Part shown: positions 12,435-19,941 of the stretch, one piece after another
Layout of the letters: each line of letters starts with the position of its first letter
How positions within the stretch are numbered: position 1 is the stretch's first letter
Notes under the pieces: generated by a model
Told to the model about the DNA's origin: nothing
Database searches by the model: none
The model's input: only the letters and a program-made list of their open reading frames with translations
Translations under genes and position numbers: made by a program
Virus record (IMG/VR): IMGVR_UViG_3300044644_001332
Location: 1-42,955 of that record
Reading direction: 5' to 3' (one strand)
DNA: 42,955 nt
Origin: a virus

Positions 12435-12551
12435 ATGATTCCCCGACACTGCCTTGACCCAAGGCGCCAGGCTCAGCTAGGTGACCTGGCGCTACTCCTA
12501 GCTTTTACTGCGTTCTTCGCTTTTTTCGCGGCGGTGATTCTTCATGGCTGA
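12435..12551 (+). CDS. Single-pass membrane microprotein, 38 aa
   Basis: MIPRHCLDPRRQAQ followed by a hydrophobic segment of about 22 residues (LALLLAFTAFFAFFAAVIL) and HG. The N-terminal positive charges predict a cytoplasmic N-terminus. Support comes from the start, which sits at the same point of the conserved promoter leader as the start of the 42223 gene, and from the stop, which overlaps the next start by 8 bases. A terminator-like stem (12475-12502) lies inside the coding region. Possibly a membrane modulator or small holin-like protein; function unknown. Confidence 0.55.
   Translation: MIPRHCLDPRRQAQLGDLALLLAFTAFFAFFAAVILHG
12475..12507 (+). terminator. Possible attenuator stem
   Basis: AGCTAGG (12475-12481) pairs with CCTAGCT (12497-12503), followed by TTTAC. 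It lies between the promoter at 12361 and the gene at 12544, inside the 38-aa reading frame, so it might couple translation of the microprotein to downstream expression. The stem is only moderately stable. Confidence 0.35.
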
Positions 12552-12909
12552 GATCACCTACACCCTCGACCTACAGAACCTGAACCTAGAGAACCTGAGC
12601 GCTGATCAAACCCTCGACGCCTTGCTCGACGTTCGCCTGGCCCTGGCCCGACTCAAGGCCACCGACGAGGCCTTGCTGGATCGGCTGGATCAGCTAGCTG
12701 CCAGCGGCGAGATCGACCAAGGCGGCTTCGCGCACAACGACTGGGCGTTCAGCTGGAGCGCCGGCCGCCGCAGTTGGTCCTACCCCCCTGGCATCCAGGC
12801 GCTCGAAGCACAGACCAAGGCCGCCAAGAAAGCCGCCCAGGCCGATGGCACCGCCACCGCGACCCTTGGTGACTCGTTCTGGACCGTCACGCCCCCCAAC
12901 AAGCCATGA
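12544..12909 (+). CDS. Hypothetical protein, 121 aa
   Basis: Acidic N-terminal half, helical and Leu-rich (TLDLQNLNLENLSADQTLDALLDVRLALARLKATDEALLDRL, suggestive of a helical hairpin), then a Trp/Gly-rich part (GGFAHNDWAFSWSAGRRSWSYPPGIQ), a Lys/Ala helix and a C-terminal strand (DSFWTVTPP). No family recognised. It lies between nuclease and helicase genes in a plus-strand operon with 4-base overlaps, so a role in DNA metabolism is possible. Confidence 0.65.
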   Translation: MAEITYTLDLQNLNLENLSADQTLDALLDVRLALARLKATDEALLDRLDQLAASGEIDQGGFAHNDWAFSWSAGRRSWSYPPGIQALEAQTKAAKKAAQADGTATATLGDSFWTVTPPNKP

Positions 12910-13142
12910 GCATCCAGGAAACCACCCAAGACACCCTTACCGATCGACTGGTGAGCACGGCAACTATCGCCATTGTCGAATGTGAAACGGTTGACAACAG
13001 CCCCGGCAGCTGGATCAGGCCCACCGTCCTGGCCATCCTTGAGCACCTGGCGGCTGAGCTCATTGCGCATGAGCAACTGCAGGGCCGGCCCCTCGCCCTT
13101 CAGGACGCGGCGGCGTTTCTGTGCAGGGAGGTTGAGGCATGA
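12906..13142 (+). CDS. Hypothetical protein, 78 aa
   Basis: Small acidic, mainly helical protein (MSIQETTQDTLTDRLVS...), with a helix of the form RPTVLAILEHLAAELIAHEQL and a C-terminal helix around QDAAAFLCREVEA. The start overlaps the previous stop (ATGA) and the stop overlaps the next start (ATGA), so it is translationally coupled in the replication operon. Function unknown. Confidence 0.6.
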   Translation: MSIQETTQDTLTDRLVSTATIAIVECETVDNSPGSWIRPTVLAILEHLAAELIAHEQLQGRPLALQDAAAFLCREVEA

Positions 13143-13498
13143 GCCACGTTGAGTTTCCAAAGCTGACACCGGAGGCACGGGCGGCGTTCGACGCAGCCAT
13201 AGACGCCATCCGAAACGATAAAGCCACGATTTCATGCGCCGATCTTTCGCGCGCCTTTGCCGCTTTCCTGCGGGAGGTGCTGAAGCAGGCGGGGCTTCGC
13301 TCGAATCCCGAGTTGGGCGAAAACTCAATCACTGCCAAGCTCTTTGCCATCGCCAACAATCTCCACAACCCCCCGCCGCCCCCGCCCCCGCCCCCGCCAA
13401 CCCTGGCCGAAGCTCGGGCCGCCGATCTGGAAACGCAAGAGGGCATTGAAGCGGTTCGCGACTTCCCGGCGTTCCTGGGGGAGGGGACGCAGTCATGA
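13139..13498 (+). CDS. Hypothetical protein with polyproline run, 119 aa
   Basis: Two helical segments (SHVEFPKLTPEARAAFDAAIDAIR and DLSRAFAAFLREVLKQAGL) lead to an uninterrupted run of ten prolines (about residues 78-87), coded by a C-rich tract, and an acidic helical tail. Polyproline runs stall ribosomes unless relieved by EF-P, and the length of the run is likely variable between isolates. The gene overlaps both neighbours by 4 bases. Function unknown. Confidence 0.6.
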   Translation: MSHVEFPKLTPEARAAFDAAIDAIRNDKATISCADLSRAFAAFLREVLKQAGLRSNPELGENSITAKLFAIANNLHNPPPPPPPPPPTLAEARAADLETQEGIEAVRDFPAFLGEGTQS

Positions 13499-14997
13499 GC
13501 TACTCCGATTTTCTGGATCAAAAGAGCCATGCCGGAGCCGCCCATGGTTTTGAGCCGGTTTGGATGCCTGATGCCTTGTTTGATTTTCAACAATCGCTAG
13601 TCGGTTGGGCGATCAAAAAGGGCCGCGCTGCAATCTTTGCGGATTGCGGACTAGGTAAAACTGCCATGCAGCTTACTTGGGCTGAAAACGTGGTCCGCTA
13701 CACCGATCGCCCGGTGCTGATCCTAACGCCGCTGGCCGTTGCCGCTCAGTCCATCCGCGAGGGTGAGAAGTTCGGCATTGAATGCGCCCGCTCATCGGAT
13801 GGCGCTATCAACAGCAGGATCGCGATCACCAACTACGAGCGGCTGGAACACTTCACCGCCGCCGACTTTGCGGGGGTGGTCTGCGATGAGTCAAGCATCC
13901 TTAAGAGCTTCGACGGTGCCCGCCGCAGTCAGATCACCGAGTTCATGCGCAAGGTGCCCTACCGGCTGCTGGCCACCGCTACCGCCGCGCCGAACGACTT
14001 TATTGAGCTGGGCACCAGCAGCGAGGCTCTCGGATACATGGGCTATATGGACATGCTGGCGCGGTTCTTCAAGAACGACCAAAGCAACCTGACCAGCCGG
14101 CGCATGTACGGGGAGGCTCCGAAGTGGCGATTTAAGGGCCACGCCGAACAGCCGTTCTGGCGGTGGGTCACCAGCTGGGCCAGGGCCTGCCGCCGCCCGT
14201 CAGATCTTGGCTTCGACGATGGCCGGTTCATCCTGCCGCCGCTGAACGAGATCGACCACCTGATTGAGACCAGCACCGTCCCCGAGGGCATGCTGTTCTC
14301 CATGCCTGCCACCGACCTACGGGAACAGCGGGCCGAGAAGAAGCGCACCGTCCAGGAGCGCTGTGAGCAGGTGGCCGCCATGGTTGGCAACACCGGTCAA
14401 CCAGCCCTGGTGTGGTGCCATCTCAACGAGGAAGGTAACTTGCTTCAGCAGCTGATCCCTGACGCCATTCAAGTGTCAGGCTCCGACCGTGACGACGTGA
14501 AGGAAGCCCGGCTGATTGACTTTGCCGAGGGGCGATCCAGGGTGCTGATCACGAAGCCGAAGATTGGTGCATGGGGTTTGAACTTCCAGCAGTGCAGCCA
14601 CATCGCCTACTTCCCGTCCCACAGCTTTGAGCAGTATTACCAATCCGTCCGACGCTGCTGGCGGTTCGGGCAGAAGAACCCTGTGACCGTTGACATCATC
14701 CTCACTGAGGGCGAGCGCCGGATCATGGAGAACCTTCAGCGGAAGCGGGGCCAGGCCGAGCGGATGTTCGCCAGCCTGGTTTCCGAGATGAACAATTCAC
14801 TGGCCATCACCAAGTCCAGCTACCGATCACAACCCATCGCTATCCCCTCATGGATGTCCTCACCGACCGTTACGCCATCTACAACGGAGATTGCATCGAG
14901 GTCATGCGAGACCTCCCCAGCGCTTCAGTCCACTTCTCGATCTACTCGCCACCGTTCGCCGGTCTCTACGTCTACAGCTCCAACGAGCGCGACATAA
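13495..14997 (+). CDS. SNF2/DEAD-type helicase, 500 aa
   Basis: Superfamily 2 helicase of the phage type usually paired with a DNA methylase. Motif I FADCGLGKT (48-56), motif II DESS (131-134), motif III TATAAPND (161-168), motif VI QSVRRCWRFGQ (about 385-395). The conserved domain ends near residue 450; the last 50 residues (PTVTPSTTEIASRSCE...) are Ser/Thr-rich and read out of frame through the start of the methyltransferase gene, a 148-base overlap. The tail is therefore either a consequence of stop-codon loss or an overlapping coding region. Likely acts on phage DNA during replication or modification. Confidence 0.85.
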   Translation: MSYSDFLDQKSHAGAAHGFEPVWMPDALFDFQQSLVGWAIKKGRAAIFADCGLGKTAMQLTWAENVVRYTDRPVLILTPLAVAAQSIREGEKFGIECARSSDGAINSRIAITNYERLEHFTAADFAGVVCDESSILKSFDGARRSQITEFMRKVPYRLLATATAAPNDFIELGTSSEALGYMGYMDMLARFFKNDQSNLTSRRMYGEAPKWRFKGHAEQPFWRWVTSWARACRRPSDLGFDDGRFILPPLNEIDHLIETSTVPEGMLFSMPATDLREQRAEKKRTVQERCEQVAAMVGNTGQPALVWCHLNEEGNLLQQLIPDAIQVSGSDRDDVKEARLIDFAEGRSRVLITKPKIGAWGLNFQQCSHIAYFPSHSFEQYYQSVRRCWRFGQKNPVTVDIILTEGERRIMENLQRKRGQAERMFASLVSEMNNSLAITKSSYRSQPIAIPSWMSSPTVTPSTTEIASRSCETSPALQSTSRSTRHRSPVSTSTAPTSAT

Positions 14998-15815
14998 GCA
15001 ACTGCACCGACTACGAGCAGTTCTTTGTTCATTACGGTTTCGTGGTATCCGAACTGCACCGGCTGACCTTGCCGGGGCGTCTGACGGCTGTTCACTGCAC
15101 CGACATCCCGACTGGCAACAGCGGCCAAGATGCGCTGATGGACTTGCCGGGGAAGATCATTGCGCTCCACGAGCGGGAGGGCTGGCACTACGTCGCCCGC
15201 CACACCATCTGGAAAGAGCCGCTGTGGGTACGGAACCGCACCATGGTGAAGAACCTTGCCCACAAGACCATCGTTGATGATGCCGCCTTTGCAGGGGTCG
15301 CATCAGCCGATTACCTGCTAATCTTCCGGCGCAGCGGTGAGAATCAGATCCCGATCGCACACCCTATCGGGCTTGATCACTACGCCGGTGAGTGCCCGAT
15401 CCCGCAGGAACTGCACCGATACAAGGGGTGGAGAGGGAAGCAGACCGAAAACCGTTTCAGCCACTGGATCTGGCGCCGCTACGCCTCCTCCGTCTGGGAT
15501 GACATCAACATGGGTCGGGTGCTGCCGTTCCGTGATGGCAAGGATCCAGACGACGAGAAGCACGTCCACCCGCTGCAGCTGGACGTGATCGACCGCGCCA
15601 TCTGCCTGCGGTCCAACTTTGGCGAGACGGTGCTTACCCCGTTCATGGGTGTCGGCAGCGAGGTCTACGGGGCCGTTTCTCTGGGTCGCCGTGGCATCGG
15701 CATCGAGCTGAAGGAGTCCTACTTCAAGCAAGCGATCAAGAACATGGAGATCGCCGTGGAAGACACTCGCGCACCGGATCAGTCGGACCTGTTTGATTTG
15801 GATGCAATGGGATGA
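14850..15815 (+). CDS. DNA methyltransferase (N4-cytosine/N6-adenine, beta-type order), 321 aa
   Basis: Transfers a methyl group from S-adenosylmethionine to an exocyclic amine of a DNA base. The catalytic motif SPPF is at 33-36 and the AdoMet-binding FMGVGS at 265-270, followed by RRGIGIELKESYF. With the catalytic motif first and the AdoMet site last, this is the beta arrangement (N6_N4_Mtase family). SPPF favours, but does not prove, N4-cytosine. Start at 14850 gives YAIYNGDCIEVMRDLP in the usual place. No cognate restriction enzyme is adjacent, so it is probably a protective orphan methylase. Confidence 0.88.
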   Translation: MDVLTDRYAIYNGDCIEVMRDLPSASVHFSIYSPPFAGLYVYSSNERDISNCTDYEQFFVHYGFVVSELHRLTLPGRLTAVHCTDIPTGNSGQDALMDLPGKIIALHEREGWHYVARHTIWKEPLWVRNRTMVKNLAHKTIVDDAAFAGVASADYLLIFRRSGENQIPIAHPIGLDHYAGECPIPQELHRYKGWRGKQTENRFSHWIWRRYASSVWDDINMGRVLPFRDGKDPDDEKHVHPLQLDVIDRAICLRSNFGETVLTPFMGVGSEVYGAVSLGRRGIGIELKESYFKQAIKNMEIAVEDTRAPDQSDLFDLDAMG

Positions 15816-15841
15816 CCACCAGCACCCCGTAGCCTGACCGC

Positions 15842-16177
15842 ATGGCAAACCCCCCGAAGAAAAAGGGCGACCGCGGCGAGCTAGAGGCCGCGGCGATCCT
15901 CACCGACATGCTGGGGGTGCCGGTGCGGCGCAAGCTAGGCGCCGGCCGCATTGACGACACCGGCGACCTAGACGGCGTCCCCGGCCACGTGGTGCAGGTG
16001 GCCAACTGGGCCGACACCGCCGCCGCGGCCAGGGTCAAGCCGAAGGAGGCTGAGCAGCAGCGCATCAACGCCCAGGCTGCCCATGCCGCCTCGCTGATCC
16101 GCTTCCGGGGCGGCACCTGGCGCGTGGTCCTGACCCTGGAGCAATGGGCGCGCTACCTGCGATGCACTCAACCCTGA
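15842..16177 (+). CDS. Resolvase-like PDDEXK nuclease, 111 aa
   Basis: Small nuclease-fold protein with KGDRGELEAAAIL (E13), RRKLGAGRIDDTGDLDGVPG (D42/D44) and VVQVANW (52-56), the motif pattern of phage Holliday-junction-resolvase-like PDDEXK proteins. The lysine usual in the last motif is replaced (QVAN), so activity is uncertain. The C-terminal helix-strand (ASLIRFRGGTWRVVLTLEQW) completes the fold. Position at the end of the replication operon fits a role in resolving branched DNA before packaging. Confidence 0.7.
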   Translation: MANPPKKKGDRGELEAAAILTDMLGVPVRRKLGAGRIDDTGDLDGVPGHVVQVANWADTAAAARVKPKEAEQQRINAQAAHAASLIRFRGGTWRVVLTLEQWARYLRCTQP

Positions 16178-16320
16178 GCCCCTACTGGATCTTGGTCGAG
16201 CACCAGCGCGGCCGCACCGCTGACCACCGCATCATGGCCCGCAGTCACTGGTCCGCTTGGTGGCTGGGCTGTCAGCTCTGGGGGCGCCAGACTGTGGTGC
16301 ATGTGCGCGAGGTGCGGTGA
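16162..16320 (+). CDS. Hypothetical protein, 52 aa
   Basis: MHSTLSPYWILVEHQRGRT... is a small Trp/Arg/His-rich basic protein. It overlaps the nuclease gene by 16 bases, and its TGA overlaps the next ATG by one base (TGATG), which supports it as a genuine coupled gene. No domain recognised. Confidence 0.5.
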   Translation: MHSTLSPYWILVEHQRGRTADHRIMARSHWSAWWLGCQLWGRQTVVHVREVR

Positions 16321-17150
16321 TGGCGGGGATCACGTTGACGGTTGACACCAGCGAGGTAAGCCGCCTGTCGGTGACGCTGGCTCGGCTCATGGGCCAATAC
16401 GAATGGATCGCAGCGCGGGCCATGACCGAATCGGCCAAGATCACCCGAACAGCACTGCAGCGCGAGATCCTGCCCAAGATCGAAGGCGGGCCGACTAACT
16501 GGACCAAGCGAGGCCTGATCGTCCGGTACGCCAGCCGCAACAACCTGCAGGCCATGGTCGGCTTTCAATATGGCGAAGGCAACTTCAACGATTCGGAGTT
16601 CACCCGCAAAGCCGGAGGCATCCCAGCCGGTCGCTACATGGGCATCAACGCCAGGGGCGGGGATAGGCGGCCCAAAGGGTCAGAGCTTCAGCTGCGCCGC
16701 GCTGGGTTGATCGACAACGATCAGTTCCTGGTGCCCAACAAGAAAGGCGTCCGGCTCAACGCTCAGGGCAACCTGCCTGGCGCCGAGTACCAGCGCATCC
16801 TCAGCAGGCTCAAAGGGTTCAGCGCAGCAGGCAGCAACCAGAACACCACAGCCGGCGCTGGCTCGCGTGGTCGCTCAGCAGCCAAGCGCAAGGCGAACGA
16901 TTATTTCGTGATGCGCTACGAAGGTGGGCGGCCGGCCAACCGCCACACCCTCGGCGCATCGCCTGCCTTCATCGCTCGGCGCGTCGGCCGTCGGGGCTTC
17001 GTGCCTGCCCTGTGGATCACCGATCAGCCCAACTACGAACGCCGCTTCCCGATCCGTGTGGTCGCTGAACGTGAGTTCGCCCGCGCCTTCCCGATCCAGT
17101 TTGAGCGCGCGCTGGCGAAGGAGCTTGAGTTTCAGAGCCGCCGGCGGTGA
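16320..17150 (+). CDS. Putative minor tail / neck protein, 276 aa
   Basis: Start at MAGITLTVDTSEV (16320), coupled to the upstream stop. The N-terminal third (VSRLSVTLARLM...RAMTESAKITRTALQREILPKI) resembles phage minor tail or neck proteins of the HK97-gp10/lambda-Z kind, in which a helix-rich start is followed by a strongly basic beta region. The C-terminus (RRFPIRVVAEREFARAFPIQFERALAKEL) fits that comparison. The location before the terminase, not among tail genes, is unusual. Assignment is by pattern and moderately uncertain. Confidence 0.5.
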   Translation: MAGITLTVDTSEVSRLSVTLARLMGQYEWIAARAMTESAKITRTALQREILPKIEGGPTNWTKRGLIVRYASRNNLQAMVGFQYGEGNFNDSEFTRKAGGIPAGRYMGINARGGDRRPKGSELQLRRAGLIDNDQFLVPNKKGVRLNAQGNLPGAEYQRILSRLKGFSAAGSNQNTTAGAGSRGRSAAKRKANDYFVMRYEGGRPANRHTLGASPAFIARRVGRRGFVPALWITDQPNYERRFPIRVVAEREFARAFPIQFERALAKELEFQSRRR

Positions 17151-17335
17151 GGCCCCCAGTCGTCGGGTCCTTCCGGCGCCGTGGGCTCGAGGGTGTATTC
17201 AAACCGCGGTTTTTTTCTAGCGGGAGGGCCGAAACCCGCTTAAAAGTGCTGCAGCGCAGTCGCAGTGTCCCCCTCCCCTTGGTTCTTTTAAGGGGGATCG
17301 GTAGCCTTTAACTTAAAGGAGGATCCGGCTAAAGA
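17151..17335 (+). promoter_or_regulatory. Structured leader before the terminase; candidate packaging site
   Basis: 185 bases without a gene. AAACCGCGGTTT followed by more T (17204-17217 area) may terminate the upstream operon. CTTAAAAG (17239-17246) can pair with CTTTTAAG (17285-17292). CCTTTAA-C-TTAAAGG (17305-17319) is a perfect palindrome that contains part of the Shine-Dalgarno AAGGAGG (17316-17322), so folding could hide the ribosome site of the small terminase. Regions like this just upstream of terS often hold cos or pac; that role is inferred from position only. Confidence 0.5.
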
Positions 17336-17869
17336 ATGCCCCTGGTCACCAAGAGTGCCTACGCCCGCTCGCGTGGTTGCAGCCCGGCGGCGGTAACCAC
17401 TGCGATCAAGTCGGGTCGGATCAAAGCGGCCGTGGTGACCAGTAACGGCAAAGAGCTGCTGGACCTTGACAAGGCAAACGACCTGTGGACCCGCAACACC
17501 CAGCAGCAACCGCCATCAACGCAGGCTCCCTCCGCACCATTGAATCCGCCGGCCGATCGAGACTTGCGGGCCTTTATCGAAGGGCTGCCGGAAGACGAGA
17601 TTCCTGACCTGAACTGGAGCCGTGCCAGGCGCGAGCACTACAGCGCCGAGCGAGAGAAGATCGGAGCGCTGAAGGATCGGGATGAGGTCACCGTGCGATC
17701 AGAGACGAGGGCCGAAGCGTTCGCCTGCGCGCGTGCGGTGCGTGATGCGCTGCTGAGCCTGGCTGATCGACTGGCGCCGATGCTGGCCGCCACCACCGAC
17801 GCGCGCGAGTGCCATCGGCTGCTGACGGAAGAGCACCGGATCGCGCTGCGGGGCCTGGCCGATGGCTGA
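17336..17869 (+). CDS. terS: Terminase small subunit (Nu1-like), 177 aa
   Basis: DNA-recognition subunit of the packaging motor. The N-terminal 50 residues form a winged-helix-like module (VTKSAYARSRGCSPAAVTTAIKSGRI...GKELLDLDKANDLW), typical of Nu1-type small terminases. A Pro-rich linker and a long helical region (DLNWSRARREHYSAEREKIGALKD) for oligomerisation and contact with the large subunit follow. It overlaps terL by 8 bases and has a strong Shine-Dalgarno partly buried in a palindrome. Confidence 0.85.
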   Translation: MPLVTKSAYARSRGCSPAAVTTAIKSGRIKAAVVTSNGKELLDLDKANDLWTRNTQQQPPSTQAPSAPLNPPADRDLRAFIEGLPEDEIPDLNWSRARREHYSAEREKIGALKDRDEVTVRSETRAEAFACARAVRDALLSLADRLAPMLAATTDARECHRLLTEEHRIALRGLADG

Positions 17870-19721
17870 CGCAGCGACGGTCTACCGGCAGGCATTCCGC
17901 GAGGGCCTGATGCCCCCGGCCGCTATGACCGTGAGCGAGTGGGCCGACGAGCACCGCATCCTCAGCGGCAAGGGTTCAGCCGAGAAGGGCCCGTGGCGCA
18001 CCAGCCGGACCCCGTACCTGCGCGAGCCGATGGACTGCCTGAGCCAGAGCAGCCCCACGCGCCGGGTGGTGCTGATGTTTGGCAGCCAGATGGGCAAGAC
18101 GGAGGTCATTCTCAACGCCCTGGGCGCCGTGATCGAGCTATGGCCTGCGCCTGTGCTGCTGGTGCAGCCAACGCTCGACATGGCCAAGCGCCTGAACCGC
18201 CAGCGCCTGGAGCCGTTGCTAAGGGAGACGCCGGCACTGGCCGAGCGGATCGCGCCAGCGCGCAGCAGGGACAGCGGCAACACGATGTTCCTGAAGGAGT
18301 TCACCGGCGGCATGTATGTGCTGACCGGGGCCAACAGCGCCAGCGGCCTGCAGTCCATGCCGGCCGCTTACCTGTTCGCCGACGAGGTGAGCAGCTACCC
18401 GCTCGAGGCCGACGACAAGGGCGACCCGCTGGAGAACGCCGAGGCCCGAACCCGGACCTTCCCCATGGGGAAGGTGCTGATCACCTCCACCCCAGGCACG
18501 CGCGGCGCCTGCCGGATCACCGAGGAGTTTGAGAAGCGATCGGACCAGCGCCGCTACGCCGCATTCATGCCGTGCTGCGGCGCCCATGAGGTGTTGCGCT
18601 GGCGTGAGCACATGGTGTGGGACCGGCCTGATGGTGAGGTGTTCTGCCAGTGCCCAGCCTGCGGTGAGCGGATCGCGCAGCACCACAAGACCACCATGCT
18701 GGCCGGCGCCGAGTGGCGCGCGCATGCCGCTGGCGATGGCCAGACCGCTGGCTTCCATCTGCCGAGCTGGTACGCCCCGGCCGGGTGGACGCCATGGGAG
18801 CAGATCCGCGACGACTTTTTGCGGGCCAAGGGTGACCCGCTGCTGCTCAAGGGCTGGGTCAACAAGCACGCCTCGGCGGCGTGGGAGGACGAGGCCGTAG
18901 CGCGTGTCAATGCCGACGGCCTGATGGAGCGCGCCGCCAAAGAGCCGTATCCCACCGGCCATTGCCCTGCCGGCGTGCTGCTGCTGCTGGCGGCTGTTGA
19001 CGTTCAAGACACCTGGCTGGAGATCAAGGTGAAGGGCTACGGCAGGGGCGAGGAGTCATGGTTGATCTGGCACGAGAAGGTCTATGGCGACCCGGCACAG
19101 GATAAGGTGTGGAACCAAATCGACAGCATCCGCCGCACAGAGTTCCCCCTTGAGGGCGGCGGCACCCTGAAGGCCCGGCACACGGCGATCGACACCGGCG
19201 GCCACTTCACCAACGAGGCCTACGACTACTGCCGCCGCAACGCCAAGGAAGGCGTGGTCGCCATCAAGGGCAGCAGCACCAGGTCGGCACCGGCCTTGGG
19301 CAAAGGGAGCAAGCAGGATGTCAACCTGAAGGGCCGCACGGTGAAGGGTGGCGTCACGCTCTACATGGTCGGCACCGACACCCTGAAGCGCACGATCTAC
19401 GCCCGCCTGAAGATCAGTCAGCCGGGCCCAGGCTTCTGCCATTTTGGACAGAACGCGACTGGTGAGTACCTGGAGGGCCTGACCTGCGAGCGGCTGATCC
19501 CGCGCACGGTGAAAGGCTTCCAGGTGCTGGAGTGGCAGAAGCCCAGCGGCGCCCGCAACGAGCCGCTCGACCTTGAGGTCTACTGCCTGGCAGCCCTGGA
19601 GCTGGTGAAGCGCCACTACAACCGCGCCACCATGTGGGACCAGCTGGAGGCGCAGCTCACCAAGCCAGCCGCCCCGCAGCGGCAGCAGCCACCCCAGCGC
19701 AAGGCAAGCAGCTACTGGTAA
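17862..19721 (+). CDS. terL: Terminase large subunit, GpA family, 619 aa
   Basis: Packaging ATPase and nuclease. Walker A GSQMGKT at 74-80, Walker B LFADE (D174, E175), followed by TSTPG, the coupling motif of GpA-like terminases. A small zinc-ribbon insert (CC...C..CPAC) follows, and a C-terminal RNase-H-like nuclease has AAVDVQD (D380) and AIDTGGHFT. Length and domain order match the lambda gpA family (PF05876), whose members usually cut at cos sites. A Pro/Gln-rich tail ends the protein. Confidence 0.95.
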   Translation: MADAATVYRQAFREGLMPPAAMTVSEWADEHRILSGKGSAEKGPWRTSRTPYLREPMDCLSQSSPTRRVVLMFGSQMGKTEVILNALGAVIELWPAPVLLVQPTLDMAKRLNRQRLEPLLRETPALAERIAPARSRDSGNTMFLKEFTGGMYVLTGANSASGLQSMPAAYLFADEVSSYPLEADDKGDPLENAEARTRTFPMGKVLITSTPGTRGACRITEEFEKRSDQRRYAAFMPCCGAHEVLRWREHMVWDRPDGEVFCQCPACGERIAQHHKTTMLAGAEWRAHAAGDGQTAGFHLPSWYAPAGWTPWEQIRDDFLRAKGDPLLLKGWVNKHASAAWEDEAVARVNADGLMERAAKEPYPTGHCPAGVLLLLAAVDVQDTWLEIKVKGYGRGEESWLIWHEKVYGDPAQDKVWNQIDSIRRTEFPLEGGGTLKARHTAIDTGGHFTNEAYDYCRRNAKEGVVAIKGSSTRSAPALGKGSKQDVNLKGRTVKGGVTLYMVGTDTLKRTIYARLKISQPGPGFCHFGQNATGEYLEGLTCERLIPRTVKGFQVLEWQKPSGARNEPLDLEVYCLAALELVKRHYNRATMWDQLEAQLTKPAAPQRQQPPQRKASSYW

Positions 19722-19734
19722 CTAGACTTCAGGC

Positions 19735-19938
19735 ATGAACTACTCGGCACAGCAACTGGCGGATCTGCGCTCGGCCATTGCCGAAGGCGTGTTGAAGGTC
19801 AAGTTTTCGGACGGCCGAGAGCTGACCTATCGCAGTCTGGCCGAGATGCTGGAGACCGAACGGAGGATGGCCGCTGAGGTTGAGACGGCGCAAGCCAAGC
19901 CAGTCCGTCGGATCTATCAGACCTTCCAGAGAGCGTAA
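19735..19938 (+). CDS. gpW-like head-tail joining protein, 67 aa
   Basis: Small protein between terminase and portal in the position of lambda gpW. The sequence (QQLADLRSAIAEGVLKVKFSDGRELTYRSLAEMLETERRM) has the helix-hairpin-helix layout of the gpW family, which plugs the portal and joins head to tail. Length (67 aa) equals that of typical family members. Confidence 0.85.
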   Translation: MNYSAQQLADLRSAIAEGVLKVKFSDGRELTYRSLAEMLETERRMAAEVETAQAKPVRRIYQTFQRA

Positions 19939-19941
19939 GCA

